This document shows, piece by piece, positions 1 through 9,669 of a stretch of 64,000 nucleotides of DNA; within the stretch, counting starts at the first letter, position 1, and each line of letters opens with the position of its first letter. The stretch covers positions 38,475 through 102,474 of the forward strand of contig CAYOWK010000010.1 in assembly GCA_964407665.1 (NCBI GenBank), given 5' to 3'. A model generated the notes under the pieces. The model saw only the letters and a program-made list of their open reading frames with translations. It had not been told where the DNA came from and did no database searches. The translations under genes and the position numbers were made by a program. The DNA is from CAYOWK01 sp964407665 (GTDB taxonomy: Bacteria; Pseudomonadota; Alphaproteobacteria; Caulobacterales; Hyphomonadaceae).

Positions 1-1562
1 GCCACGTCGACTTCGCCTATGAGGTCTCCCGCTGCCTAGCCGCCTGCGAAGGCTCGCTGCTGGTGGTCGACGCCTCGCAGGGCGTGGAAGCCCAGACGCT
101 GGCCAACGTCTACAAGGCCATCGACGCCAACCATGACATCGTGCCGGTGCTCAACAAGGTGGACCTGCCTGCCGCCGAGCCGGAACGCATCCGCCAGCAG
201 ATCGAGGACGTGATCGGGCTCGACGCCTCCGACGCCCTGATGATCTCGGCCAAGACCGGCATGGGCGTCGACGAGGTGCTGGAAGCCATCGTCACCCGCC
301 TGCCCGCGCCCCGCACGGGCGATCCGGCCGCCCCGCTGAAGGCCATGCTGGTCGACGCCTACTACGACCTCTATCTGGGCGTCGTCGTCATCGTGCGGAT
401 CGTCGACGGCACGCTGCGCAAGAAGCAGCGCGTCAAGATGATGGGGGCCGGCGCCGTCTATGAGCTGGACCGCGTCGGCGTGTTCAAGCCGGGCAAGCTG
501 GTCGATGTCGATGAACTCGGACCGGGCGAAGTCGGCTTCCTGACCGCCTCGATCAAGGCCGTCGCGGACTGCAACGTCGGCGACACCATCACGGACGAGC
601 GCAAGCCGACCGAAACCGCCCTGCCCGGGTTCAAGGAAGTCCAGCCGGTCGTGTTCTGCGGCCTGTTCCCGGTCGACGCCGCCGACTTCGACGACCTGCG
701 CGCCGCCATGGGCAAGCTCAGGCTGAATGACGCCAGCTTCACGTGGGAGATGGAAACGTCTGCAGCGTTGGGCTTCGGCTTCCGGTGCGGCTTCCTCGGC
801 CTGCTCCACCTCGAGATCATCCAGGAGCGCCTGTCCCGCGAGTTCGACCTCGACCTGATCGCGACGGCGCCGTCGGTGATCTACGAGATGAAGATGCGGG
901 ACGGGACCACCATCGACATGCACAACCCGGCCGACATGCCGGACGTGATGCATATCCTCGAAATCCACGAGCCGTGGATCGAGGCGACCATCCTGACGCC
1001 CGACGAATACCTCGGCGGCATCCTGAAGCTGTGCCAGGACCGGCGCGGTATCCAGAAAGAGCTGTCCTACGTCGGCAACCGGGCAATGCTGAAGTACGAG
1101 CTGCCGCTCAACGAGGTGGTGTTCGACTTCTACGATCGCCTGAAGTCGATCTCGAAGGGCTATGCCTCGTTCGACTACGAGATGATCGGCCACCGCGAGG
1201 GCGATCTCGTCAAGCTGTCCATCCTCGTCAACGACGAGCCGGTCGATGCGCTGTCGATGCTGGTCCACCGCGGGCGCGCCGAAACGCGCGGCCGCGCCAT
1301 GTGCGAGAAGCTCAAGGACCTGATCCCGCGCCAGATGTTCAAGATCCCGATCCAGGCCGCCATCGGCGGCAAGGTGGTGGCGCGCGAGACCATCTCCGCC
1401 ATGCGGAAAGACGTGACGGCCAAGTGCTATGGCGGAGACGCCACCCGCAAGCGCAAGCTCCTCGACAAGCAGAAAGAGGGCAAGAAGCGCATGCGCCAGT
1501 TCGGCAAGGTTGAAATTCCCCAGGAAGCGTTCGTCGCCGCCCTGAAGATGGACAACGACTAG
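1..1562 (+). CDS. lepA: Elongation factor 4 (LepA), 5' end missing
   Basis: Ribosome-associated GTPase that back-translocates stalled ribosomes. The window opens inside the gene, reading in frame from base 3 just after the G3 box, with HVDFAYEV directly visible; roughly the first 80 residues, including the P-loop, lie outside. Visible in order are the G4 box NKVD, the G5-like SAKTG, domain II, the EF-G-like domains III and V, and the LepA-specific C-terminal domain ending KMDND. The 519 residues present fit a ~600-residue family. The gene ends at a TAG. A degraded copy of parts of its 3' end lies at 5108-5177, beyond the RTX gene. Identity is near certain. Confidence 0.97.
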   Translation, partial: HVDFAYEVSRCLAACEGSLLVVDASQGVEAQTLANVYKAIDANHDIVPVLNKVDLPAAEPERIRQQIEDVIGLDASDALMISAKTGMGVDEVLEAIVTRLPAPRTGDPAAPLKAMLVDAYYDLYLGVVVIVRIVDGTLRKKQRVKMMGAGAVYELDRVGVFKPGKLVDVDELGPGEVGFLTASIKAVADCNVGDTITDERKPTETALPGFKEVQPVVFCGLFPVDAADFDDLRAAMGKLRLNDASFTWEMETSAALGFGFRCGFLGLLHLEIIQERLSREFDLDLIATAPSVIYEMKMRDGTTIDMHNPADMPDVMHILEIHEPWIEATILTPDEYLGGILKLCQDRRGIQKELSYVGNRAMLKYELPLNEVVFDFYDRLKSISKGYASFDYEMIGHREGDLVKLSILVNDEPVDALSMLVHRGRAETRGRAMCEKLKDLIPRQMFKIPIQAAIGGKVVARETISAMRKDVTAKCYGGDATRKRKLLDKQKEGKKRMRQFGKVEIPQEAFVAALKMDND

Positions 1563-1641
1563 CCCGACAGGTGAACCTCCAAGGCCCCGGCACGATATGT
1601 GCTAGTATCCCGGCGTAGCTTGCGTTGGGGGATTTGCGACA

Positions 1642-4600
1642 ATGGGAATCTGGACGCCGGGCCCGGGCCCGACGGATGGCGACGACACGTTCGTCGGCGA
1701 CGATACCGATGAAACCGCATCTGGAGGCAACGGCAACGACACGCTGAACGGCGGGGCGGGAAATGACCGGCTCGACGGCGGATCTGGGGACGACGCCCTG
1801 GACGGGAGCGAGGGAAACGACCTGCTCACCGGCGGCGCCGGGAACGACGTTCTGGACGGAGGCAATGGAGACGACACCCTTCGGGCAGGGTCGGGGTCGG
1901 ACATTGTTCGCGGCGGGGCGGGCAATGACTTCGTCGGGGGTGATGGCGGACTGGGTGGCATCGACCAGCTCTACGGCGGAGACGGCGACGACCAGATCTA
2001 CATCAACTCGCCCAATTCCAGCAGCGGATCCACCTATGCCGGGGCGATATGGGACGGCGGAGCAGGAACCGACCTGCTGACTTTGTCCGGATACGTCGAC
2101 CTGCGGGCCGGCCGGAGCGGCACGATAACCTCAATCGAAGGATTCGCGTTTTTAACTGCATCGGCCAGCCTTACGTCCAGCAAATACAGCGAGCTTCACG
2201 TTGATCGCGACGTTCTCTCGCTGCTGCCCGCAGCGCTGCGTGTCCGGGGACATTCGGAGACCCAGTCGGACAGGTTAGTGGTCTACCTGACGGATGGACA
2301 CGCCGCACCCGACTTATCTCAGTGGGCCTTCAGCAACTGGCAGTCCGGACAAGACTGGCTTGTCGTGTTCGCGACAAACGGAGCGGATGTCCTGACAACC
2401 GCAGTGGTCTCGACCGAGATGTACGGAGGACAGGGCAACGATACCCTGACGGGGCTCGGCGGAGACGACCGGCTGCGCGGCGGCTGGGGCGCAGACACCT
2501 TGCACGGCGGGGCGGGAAATGACTGGCTGAACGGTGGAGACGTTGTCGATGCGAGCGATGCGTCGGCAGACATCCTCTACGGGGAGTCCGGAGATGATTC
2601 GCTGAGCGGAGACGGCGGAGATGATCTCCTCTTCGGAGGCCTCGACAACGATTCCCTGAACGGAGGTGTAGGCTCAGACGTCCTTCATGGCGAAGCCGGT
2701 AACGACTCGCTGGTGGACGGGGACGGTTATTACACCCCGTCAAAGGATTATCTGTACGGCGGCGGCGGCGACGACAAGCTCCGCTCAGACGCTGGGGGGG
2801 ATCTTCTGGACGGCGGCGAAGGCCAGGACCGCGCGGAAATCCTGCGGACGTTCGAAGGGCGAGGGTACACTCTCGCGCTCGGAACCGACAACATCCTGGA
2901 GGACGGGACCGAGTTGATCAGCATCGAAAGCATGCTTTTCATCGGCGGCCATGGCAACGACAACATATCTGGGGCGGACCTGTACGATTACCTTCAGGGG
3001 AGAGGCGGCGCTGACCATCTTCTAGGTCTGGGCGGGGCTGACATACTGGAAGGAGGCGATGGCAACGACCTGCTGGAGGGCGGAGCGGGCAACGATATCC
3101 TGCGGGGCGATGACGGGAGCGACCGTCTTGAGGGTGGCGACGGAGACGACGTCCTTGCGGACGGCTGGGTATACAAGTCTCTCTCCGACAATGACACGCT
3201 TTCCGGCGGAGTCGGGAATGACACGATCACAAGCAATGGCGGCGTCGATATCATTGACGGCGGCAGCGGGATCGACCTTGCGGTCATTGTCCGGAGCACC
3301 AAGGAAGGCTTCACCCTCTCGGTCTCCGACGTCTCGTCCGGGACGCATGTTTTCAGCGACGGTACAAGCGTCACGGGGGTCGAGGCGCTGGATCTGTCGT
3401 TCGTGCAGGTTACCGGGGACATCAAGTTCACGGGCGGCGAGCATGCCGATCGCCTCATCAGTGGTTGGGGAAATGACATTCTGATTGGCGGCGGCGGCAA
3501 TGACCAGCTGCAGGGCGGGCCCGGCAACGACGCGCTCGACGGAGGAGATGGCGACGACATTCTGAACGGCCAGGCGGGTAACGACATCATCAGCGGCGGC
3601 GCCGGAAATGACCTGTTCCGTGGCGGGTTCTACGGCCTCGACCGGTTTGATGGTGGAGACGGCGTCGATACCCTCAGCTATGCGCAGGCATCCAATCTCG
3701 ACAGCATCCACCTCGACGTCGCGACTGGCGTTATGATTGCCGTCGGCGGCAATGTACGCGACGAGTTTCTGTCTGTGGAGGCATTCGAGGGCACGGACGG
3801 CAACGACACCATGATCGGCGCAGATGGCCGGGACACCCTTATGGGTTACATCGGCAACGACACGCTGGTCGGCGGCGGCGGCGACGACCGGATTTCCGGC
3901 GGATCCGGAAACGATGTCTTGACCGGCGGCGGCGGGGCGGACCACTTCATCTTCAGCGCCGATACGGTTACGGGCGGCGACAGCATCACGGACTTCGAAA
4001 CCGGTCTGGACAGGATCGATCTCTCCCGGCTGGGGGTCCGCAGTTTCGGCAGCCTCGCCGCAAGCATCACGGATACGGCCCAGGGCGCGCTGATCTCGCT
4101 CAGCACCAACTCCGTCACGCAGACGATCCTTGTGCAGGGCGTCGCGGCCCACCAGCTGACGGCCCGCCAGTTCATCATCGATGCGCGCGCGCCGAACGAT
4201 TTCAACGCCGACGGTCACAGCGACCTCCTCTTCCGCGCTGCGGACGGCGCGTTCGCGACCTGGCAGTTCTCGACCGGACCCGGCGGCCTCGCCGTGACGC
4301 CCAACACCTACACCGATGCGAGCGTCGGGCCGGACTGGACGATCGCGGCGCAGACCGATTTCAACGGCGATGGCCGCGCCGACCTCGTCTTCCACAATTC
4401 CGCGCAGGGCTGGCTGTCCGTCTGGACCGCCAGCGACACGGGCTTCGACCGCAACACGCATGTGGACGGGCTGGACACGGATTTCGTCGTCGCCGGATCC
4501 GGCGACTTCGACGGCGACGGGCGCGGCGACCTCATCGTCCGGAGCCGGACGGACGGCCTGTTCGCCCAGTGGCTCTCGACGGGTTCGGGCTTCGACTACA

Positions 4601-5103
4601 ACGCCTACGTCAACGGATCGGTGGACACGGGCTGGGACATTGCCGGCATCGGCGACTTCAATGGCGATGGCCGGGACGACCTGCTCTTCCGCAACGCCGA
4701 CGGGCTCATTGCCGGGTGGCGGTCCACGGACGGCGGGTTCACCCCCAACGTCTTTGTCGCCATGACCGGCCCGGACTGGAGCCTGGCCGCCATCGCCGAC
4801 TACAACGGCGACGGCCGGGACGACATCATGTTCCGCAGCACGGATGGCGTCATGGCCGAGTGGCAGTCGACCGGCGACGGCTTCACGCCCAACGTCTACT
4901 CGAACAGGGTCGACCCGGCGTGGGACCTGCATGGCAGCCACGACTTCGACGGCGACGGTCGCGCCGACCTGATGTTCCGCAACGCGGACGGCATGTTCAC
5001 GGTCTGGCAGTCAACCGGCGACGCCTTCACCCCCAACGTTCTCATCGACAACCAGGCCGACGCATCGTTCGCGGTTGTCCAGCCGCAGTACGATCTCGTC
5101 TAG
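1642..5103 (+). CDS. RTX calcium-binding repeat protein with C-terminal FG-GAP/VCBS repeats
   Basis: 1153-residue acidic protein, probably exported by a type I system and folded by calcium outside the cell. It has no signal peptide. Dozens of GGxGxDxLx nonapeptides form five or so blocks between about residues 12 and 780. A serralysin-like cap (GADHFIF, then a DRIDLS segment) follows at about 770-845, then six ~50-residue repeats with DFNGDGRxDLLF cores from about 850 to the end. This architecture is typical of surface or secreted adhesins and enzymes, but I see no catalytic domain. The start is set by a GGGGGA Shine-Dalgarno 8 bases before the ATG. No type I secretion genes are adjacent. It sits between lepA and a lepA 3' remnant, suggesting insertion here. 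Confidence 0.9.
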   Translation: MGIWTPGPGPTDGDDTFVGDDTDETASGGNGNDTLNGGAGNDRLDGGSGDDALDGSEGNDLLTGGAGNDVLDGGNGDDTLRAGSGSDIVRGGAGNDFVGGDGGLGGIDQLYGGDGDDQIYINSPNSSSGSTYAGAIWDGGAGTDLLTLSGYVDLRAGRSGTITSIEGFAFLTASASLTSSKYSELHVDRDVLSLLPAALRVRGHSETQSDRLVVYLTDGHAAPDLSQWAFSNWQSGQDWLVVFATNGADVLTTAVVSTEMYGGQGNDTLTGLGGDDRLRGGWGADTLHGGAGNDWLNGGDVVDASDASADILYGESGDDSLSGDGGDDLLFGGLDNDSLNGGVGSDVLHGEAGNDSLVDGDGYYTPSKDYLYGGGGDDKLRSDAGGDLLDGGEGQDRAEILRTFEGRGYTLALGTDNILEDGTELISIESMLFIGGHGNDNISGADLYDYLQGRGGADHLLGLGGADILEGGDGNDLLEGGAGNDILRGDDGSDRLEGGDGDDVLADGWVYKSLSDNDTLSGGVGNDTITSNGGVDIIDGGSGIDLAVIVRSTKEGFTLSVSDVSSGTHVFSDGTSVTGVEALDLSFVQVTGDIKFTGGEHADRLISGWGNDILIGGGGNDQLQGGPGNDALDGGDGDDILNGQAGNDIISGGAGNDLFRGGFYGLDRFDGGDGVDTLSYAQASNLDSIHLDVATGVMIAVGGNVRDEFLSVEAFEGTDGNDTMIGADGRDTLMGYIGNDTLVGGGGDDRISGGSGNDVLTGGGGADHFIFSADTVTGGDSITDFETGLDRIDLSRLGVRSFGSLAASITDTAQGALISLSTNSVTQTILVQGVAAHQLTARQFIIDARAPNDFNADGHSDLLFRAADGAFATWQFSTGPGGLAVTPNTYTDASVGPDWTIAAQTDFNGDGRADLVFHNSAQGWLSVWTASDTGFDRNTHVDGLDTDFVVAGSGDFDGDGRGDLIVRSRTDGLFAQWLSTGSGFDYNAYVNGSVDTGWDIAGIGDFNGDGRDDLLFRNADGLIAGWRSTDGGFTPNVFVAMTGPDWSLAAIADYNGDGRDDIMFRSTDGVMAEWQSTGDGFTPNVYSNRVDPAWDLHGSHDFDGDGRADLMFRNADGMFTVWQSTGDAFTPNVLIDNQADASFAVVQPQYDLV

Positions 5104-5107
5104 GTCC

Positions 5108-5177
5108 CCGCCGTCGGCGGCAAGGTCGTGGCGCGCGGGACGCGTTCGTCGCCGCCCTGAAGATGGACAACGGCTGA
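5108..5177 (+). pseudogene. Degraded partial copy of the lepA 3' end
   Basis: Two pieces of lepA are joined here. Bases 5108-5141 match 1357-1390 with 3 differences in 34. Bases 5142-5172 match 1527-1557 without a mismatch over 31 bases, followed by an in-frame GGC-TGA where lepA has GAC-TAG. The 136 bases between the two source segments are missing. The piece lies immediately after the stop of the RTX gene, so the RTX gene is bracketed by the real lepA 3' end and this remnant. It cannot make a functional product. Confidence 0.85.
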
Positions 5178-5314
5178 CGCTGTTCGCTGGCTGACGGCTC
5201 ACGTGAAGGCGCGCCGTGGTCGCAGCGGTCGAAACTTGCCGCCAGCAGTCGCCCCCTTCCCCTGCCCGGCTACGCCGTGATTGGGTGTCCGGGTTGGAGT
5301 CGCGGGAGAGACCG

Positions 5315-6358
5315 ATGGCCGGAATGCGTGGTTTGATTGCCGGGGCGCTTGCGGCGATCGCTGTGGCCGGGGCGGCCCCGGCTGTGTCCGAGCCCGTCGT
5401 GGTCAAGTCGGGCGCCGCGCAGCTTCCCACCTCAGGCCTCATCATAGATCTGCCTGCCAATCCCGCGCTTACGTACAAGGTGGCCGGCAGCTGGGCGCTG
5501 GCAGACGCGCCGCCAAACTTCGATACGCGCGATATCGTGGACGAGTACAATGTCTCAACGGGCGCGCTATACGCCGGGAACTGGGTGCTGGTCGGATACT
5601 TCACGGCGGGCGGCTGCGACGGCGTGCTGAAAGGTGAGACGCTCGACAAGTCGTGGACCACGGAAACGACAGTGTGGGGAGAGACGTGGCTGGTCCGCGG
5701 CGGGGTCTACACATTCTCCAGTGAGCTTGGACGCAAGCCAGCCGCCGTCCTCTGCCGGTCGAATGCAGCCGGGCAGAGCCTCGTATTGTACCGCTTCCTT
5801 GTCGATCAACCCGAGACGCTCGGGCAGGCCGATATCCTGCGCAACGTGACCCAGGCCGGCGTGCTGGAATCAGCGTCGAAGTCGTACAATGCGGGACGGA
5901 CAGCCGACATCCTTCCCCTGCGCAGACCCGAGACTCGCAATCGCGGTTCGACGCCAGCCAACCGCACGACGACGCTGGGGACGACCGGACTGGTCGTCTC
6001 CTTCCCGGATGACGGGTACGTCTGGTTGCCGGAGGCCGATCAGGATGTCGACTTCATCACCCGGATGGCGCCGAGCCTGCCGGAACTGAGCATCGAGGTA
6101 GTCGTGGTGCCGGGCGAGACCTGCGCCGGCTTCCTGCCCAAGATCGAGGACCAGCAACCCGGTCTGAAACCCCGCAACGCGCCCGCAGGCTGGATGACCG
6201 GCCCCACCCTGATCGTTGAAGGCGAGACGGAGCTCACGATCTGCCAGAACAGCGGAGGCGGCGCGAAGCTGGTCGGACTGTTCATGCCGCCGGGGCAGAC
6301 CGATCTGACGGTCCTGCATCCCATCATCATCGCGCTCGGCAACGCGCGGAAGCCGTAG
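5315..6358 (+). CDS. Secreted hypothetical protein with two similar halves
   Basis: 347 residues with a clear signal peptide (MRGLIAGALAAIAVAGAAP...). I do not recognise the family. The start at 5315 has GGGAGAG five bases upstream; an ATG at 5324 is also possible, while the frame opens earlier without a good site. The mature part looks internally duplicated: residues about 40-190 and 235-345 both run from a [TS]TGL[VI][IV]xxP opening through a Cys-containing middle, a second Cys before a Gly-rich turn, and a hydrophobic strand ending near xPET/PGQTDL. Likely periplasmic or outer-membrane associated. The next gene lies 160 bases downstream and is also exported. Confidence 0.75.
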   Translation: MAGMRGLIAGALAAIAVAGAAPAVSEPVVVKSGAAQLPTSGLIIDLPANPALTYKVAGSWALADAPPNFDTRDIVDEYNVSTGALYAGNWVLVGYFTAGGCDGVLKGETLDKSWTTETTVWGETWLVRGGVYTFSSELGRKPAAVLCRSNAAGQSLVLYRFLVDQPETLGQADILRNVTQAGVLESASKSYNAGRTADILPLRRPETRNRGSTPANRTTTLGTTGLVVSFPDDGYVWLPEADQDVDFITRMAPSLPELSIEVVVVPGETCAGFLPKIEDQQPGLKPRNAPAGWMTGPTLIVEGETELTICQNSGGGAKLVGLFMPPGQTDLTVLHPIIIALGNARKP

Positions 6359-6518
6359 GCCGCTGCCGTTGGGGCGCCTGCCCTCTTCGCGAAGTGTTGA
6401 CCACAGGGACATACCGGATTTTCAAGGTACGCTTGTGAGCCTGGGCGCGCGCCTGTAGTCTGATCATGCAGTGAATGATCCGGCGTCGTAGAGCGCCTGC
6501 TGCGCGGAGGAGGCCCCC

Positions 6519-8516
6519 ATGAATCGCAAGGCAATCGGTATCTCGCTCGCAGTGCTGGCCTTAGCCGCCGCAGCCGGTGTGGCAGCCACCGCGCAGACGG
6601 CCCGCATCGCAGCTTCGGTGACGCAGGTGACGGTTGCGGAGAAGGCCGAGAACTTCCGCCTCACCGACCATAACTCCTATTCCCACGAGCTGTTCTATTA
6701 CCGGAATGCGCCGGCCATCGTGCTGATCTCGCAGACCAGCGACTCCGCGCACATCAAGGCGGCGGCTCCAGCCATCAAGGAACTGCAGACGCGGTTCGGC
6801 GGCGCTGACGGCGCAAAATTCTTCTTCCTCAACTCCAGCCTCACGGATACGCGCGAGGCGGCAGGCGCGCAGATGAAGGCGCTCGGGCTCGATATTCCGG
6901 TCCTGATGGATGACATGCAGCTGGTCGGCGAAAGCCTCGGCGTCAGCCGCACCGCAGAGGTCGTTGTGATCGACCCCAAGGGCTGGAAGGTCGTCTACCA
7001 CGGCCCCATCGACAACCGCTTCGCTGGCAAGACGCCGCAGAAGGCCGCCAAGGCGAAGGACGCGTATCTTGCGGCGGCGCTTGAGCAGCAGCTGGCCGGC
7101 AAGCCGGTGACGCAGGCGAGCGTGAAGATCCAGACGCCGCAGCTCTCCTTCCCGGAACGCGCCGCCCGCGAGGACTTCGCGAACATTTCCTATGAGTCCG
7201 ACATTGCTCCAGTTCTGCAGAAGAACTGCGTGGCCTGCCATACGGAAGGCGGCATCGCCCCCTTCCCGATGAACAGCTACGAGGTTGTGAAGGGCTTCGC
7301 CCCGATGATCCGTGAGGCCCTGCGCACCGACCGCATGCCGCCCTACAACGCCGACGAGCACATCGGGAACCTCAAGGATTCGATGAACCTGTCCGCCAAG
7401 GACACCAAGATGCTGGTGCACTGGATCGAGGCCGGCGCGCCGCGCGGCAAGTCCGGCGCCGATCCGCTCAAGGTCGCCGCGAAGGTTGCGCCGGAGTGGG
7501 AGCTGGGCGAGCCGGACACGATCATCACGCTGCCGGAGTTCAGGGTGCCCGCCTCAGGCGTGGTCGACTACCAGAACCCCGTCCTGAAATCGCCGCTGAC
7601 CGAGGGCCGCTGGCTGCGCGCCTCGACCGTGAACGTCGGTGATCGCCAGGCGGTCCACCACCTGCTCTCGCCGGTCGGCGGCTATGCGGTCGGCGCGGAA
7701 TCCACCGTGTTCCCGAAGGGCACCGGCGTCTGGGCCGAACCAGGCGCGAACCTGCGGTTCCAGCTCCACTACACGCCCTATGGCAAGGAGACGACGGACG
7801 TCACCCGCGTGGGCCTCTACTTCTATCCGAAGGACCAGCAGCCGGAGCTGATCCGGCGCTCGGCGGTGGTGCTGAATGCGGGCATCGAGATCCCCGCGAA
7901 CACGCCGCGCCACGAGGAGACCGCGTACATAACCTTCCCGAAGGATGCGATCCTCTACTCGGTTTATCCCCACGCCCACTATCGCGGCGAGAACATGCAC
8001 GTCTCGATCCAGCGCCCCGGCGAGGCAGAGGAGATGATTCTCTCCCTGCCCAAGTATGATTTCAACTGGCAGCGCGGCTACGAGTTCGCCAAGCCGGTTA
8101 AGCTGCCGCCGGGCACGAAGCTGATCACGCGCTACCAGTACGACAACTCGAAGCACAATCCGGCCAACCCCGACCCGTCGATCAAGGTCACCTGGGGCGA
8201 ACAGTCGTGGGAAGAGATGCAGTACACCGCCTTCGGCTTCGGCTGGGCGGACGAGACAGTGAAGAACCCGAAACCGGAGTACATGGACCTGCTGACCGCC
8301 ACCCGCACCTTCGGGATGCTGGACAGCAATATCGACGGGAAGGTCGCGCGCAACGAGGTGCGGGGACGGATGGGCCAGATGGTGACTGCGAACTTCGACC
8401 GCCTCGACACCAGCAAGGACGGCTTCCTCGATCCGAAGGAGCTGGACGGCGTCTCGCGCATGATGAGCAGCCGCATTGCAGCTGCCGAAGGCGAAGGCAT
8501 CGCGAAGTCGGAGTAA
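6519..8516 (+). CDS. Exported redoxin-like / cytochrome c / copper monooxygenase-like / EF-hand fusion protein
   Basis: 665 residues with an N-terminal signal segment. Residues about 35-200 form a thioredoxin/peroxiredoxin-like fold that contains no cysteine at all, so classical thiol chemistry is impossible. The first cysteines are the heme c site CVACH (C237, C240, H241). From about 320 to 580 the sequence resembles the C-terminal part of copper type II, ascorbate-dependent monooxygenases (PHM-like), with HxH in PHAHYRG and further His in LHYTPYGK. Two EF-hand loops, DSNIDGKVARNE and DTSKDGFLDPKE, lie at about 602-613 and 630-641. Probably a periplasmic redox protein; the substrate is unknown. 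The ATG follows a GGAGG-rich leader. Confidence 0.85.
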   Translation: MNRKAIGISLAVLALAAAAGVAATAQTARIAASVTQVTVAEKAENFRLTDHNSYSHELFYYRNAPAIVLISQTSDSAHIKAAAPAIKELQTRFGGADGAKFFFLNSSLTDTREAAGAQMKALGLDIPVLMDDMQLVGESLGVSRTAEVVVIDPKGWKVVYHGPIDNRFAGKTPQKAAKAKDAYLAAALEQQLAGKPVTQASVKIQTPQLSFPERAAREDFANISYESDIAPVLQKNCVACHTEGGIAPFPMNSYEVVKGFAPMIREALRTDRMPPYNADEHIGNLKDSMNLSAKDTKMLVHWIEAGAPRGKSGADPLKVAAKVAPEWELGEPDTIITLPEFRVPASGVVDYQNPVLKSPLTEGRWLRASTVNVGDRQAVHHLLSPVGGYAVGAESTVFPKGTGVWAEPGANLRFQLHYTPYGKETTDVTRVGLYFYPKDQQPELIRRSAVVLNAGIEIPANTPRHEETAYITFPKDAILYSVYPHAHYRGENMHVSIQRPGEAEEMILSLPKYDFNWQRGYEFAKPVKLPPGTKLITRYQYDNSKHNPANPDPSIKVTWGEQSWEEMQYTAFGFGWADETVKNPKPEYMDLLTATRTFGMLDSNIDGKVARNEVRGRMGQMVTANFDRLDTSKDGFLDPKELDGVSRMMSSRIAAAEGEGIAKSE

Positions 8517-8570
8517 GCTCTGGCGAGGTCAGAACGCCGGGCGGACCGGAAACGGTCCGCCCGCTTTCAT

Positions 8571-9083
8571 TCAGGACGGGCTCGGCCACTTGCTGAGGAT
8601 GGTCGCAGCGTCGAAATAGTCGCGATAGACGGTGATCAGGCCGTCATGAACCTCATAGACGCCCGTCACCGGCAGCTCGACCCAGCCCGTGGACAGGAGA
8701 TGCCGGTCGAGGCGTTCGAGGAAGACGACCGGCCCGGCGGTCGCCTCGCGCAGGATGTCGAGCCTGTTCTCGATGGTCGGCGCAAAGAAGGGCTCCAGCA
8801 CGCTGCGGATGCCTGCAGGGCCGCGAACGGTGGACATCGGTATGTTCGTATACTCGCAGTCTGCCGACACGTATGTGAGTGCGGTGTCGTAGTCCTTGAC
8901 CGCCATGGCCGCGTTGAAGGCCTTCACGATCTCGATGGGCGTTTTGGTCATTGAGGTCTCCTGGGTGAACGTTGGTTCTGTTGTGCAGGACGACGCCATG
9001 CCAGCCGCCAGCACGCTGGCGCCGACAATCATCCGGCGGCGGTCGATGGGAACGACCCGTGGGGCGGCCATTCCCCTATTCAT
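8571..9083 (-). CDS. SnoaL/limonene-epoxide-hydrolase-fold protein with lipoprotein-type signal
   Basis: The last ~125 residues (from TPIEIVKAFNAAM) form an LEH/SnoaL-like alpha+beta barrel domain, with the usual GPAGIRSVLEPFF and late YRDYFD segments. Such proteins are small hydrolases or isomerases; the substrate is unknown. From the ATG at 9083 the protein is 170 residues and begins with a twin-arginine-like, lipobox-containing leader (DRRRMIVGA... to ASSC). An internal ATG at 8951 has a much better ribosome site (CCAGGAG, 7 bases away) and would give a 126-residue cytoplasmic form, so the start is open. The 9083 start overlaps the stop of the upstream membrane-protein gene, suggesting one transcript. 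Confidence 0.75.
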   Translation of the reverse strand: MNRGMAAPRVVPIDRRRMIVGASVLAAGMASSCTTEPTFTQETSMTKTPIEIVKAFNAAMAVKDYDTALTYVSADCEYTNIPMSTVRGPAGIRSVLEPFFAPTIENRLDILREATAGPVVFLERLDRHLLSTGWVELPVTGVYEVHDGLITVYRDYFDAATILSKWPSPS

Positions 9084-9516
9084 TTGCCCCGGCCTTTGCC
9101 GGCCTGAGACTCCCGCCTGCGAGGACGGGAACCAGATAGCCGACCAGCAGGGCCGTGTTGGGAATGACATTCAGCGCAAAGCCAGTGGCGACCGACAGGG
9201 CGCTGTCGGTGACGTACCAGGCGACGACGCCGGCGGTGAGGCCAACCCAAACCGGCCGCGCACGGTCGCCGAGCTGGAATGCGGCCTGCATCACCATGAG
9301 CATGGTTACGGCCCACCCGATGGAGACGCAGCCCATCACGGCCAGGCTGAAGCGCATCGAGGGAACGAGGTCGAGGTCGTCGGGCGCCCGCAGCGTACTG
9401 AACACCCACCGCACAGGTCCGCTTGTGGCGTCGAACGCGCCTCCGGCGAGCACCAGCCCAAAAATGACGACGCCGATGCACCAGACGTTCAGCCAACCAC
9501 GCCAGAATGCCGACAT
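9076..9516 (-). CDS. Small four-helix integral membrane protein
   Basis: 146 residues; no family recognised. Four hydrophobic segments are visible: near the N-terminus (GVVIFGLVLAGG), at FSLAVMGCVSIGWAVTMLMV, at GLTAGVVAWYVTD, and at NTALLVGYLVPVLAG. The start at 9516 is chosen because GGAGGAG lies 8 bases upstream; the frame extends further but that extension is basic and unlikely. It overlaps by a few bases with the downstream SnoaL/LEH gene, so the two are probably co-transcribed. Function unknown. Confidence 0.75.
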   Translation of the reverse strand: MSAFWRGWLNVWCIGVVIFGLVLAGGAFDATSGPVRWVFSTLRAPDDLDLVPSMRFSLAVMGCVSIGWAVTMLMVMQAAFQLGDRARPVWVGLTAGVVAWYVTDSALSVATGFALNVIPNTALLVGYLVPVLAGGSLRPAKAGANE

Positions 9517-9669
9517 GCCTGCTCTCCTCCCGGATCTGCTTTTCACAGACCTAGGCAGGCGGATGCAGGCCAGCAATTACCTGGGAGGTAAGTGTTCAGA
9601 ATACCGCGACGAGCAATCTGGCGCCGAGACCGGGCGCTCGAGGGTCGCCCTGCCCGCCCAGTCGCCGCC

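Noticed and set aside
36..1268. Long minus-strand frame opposite lepA
   Set aside because: lepA is certain on the plus strand; the antisense frame is rich in His, Asp and Arg from GC-rich complementary codons.
1700..4000. Tandem repeats that look CRISPR-like
   Set aside because: They are in-frame nonapeptide codons of the RTX protein with variable sequence and no unique spacers.
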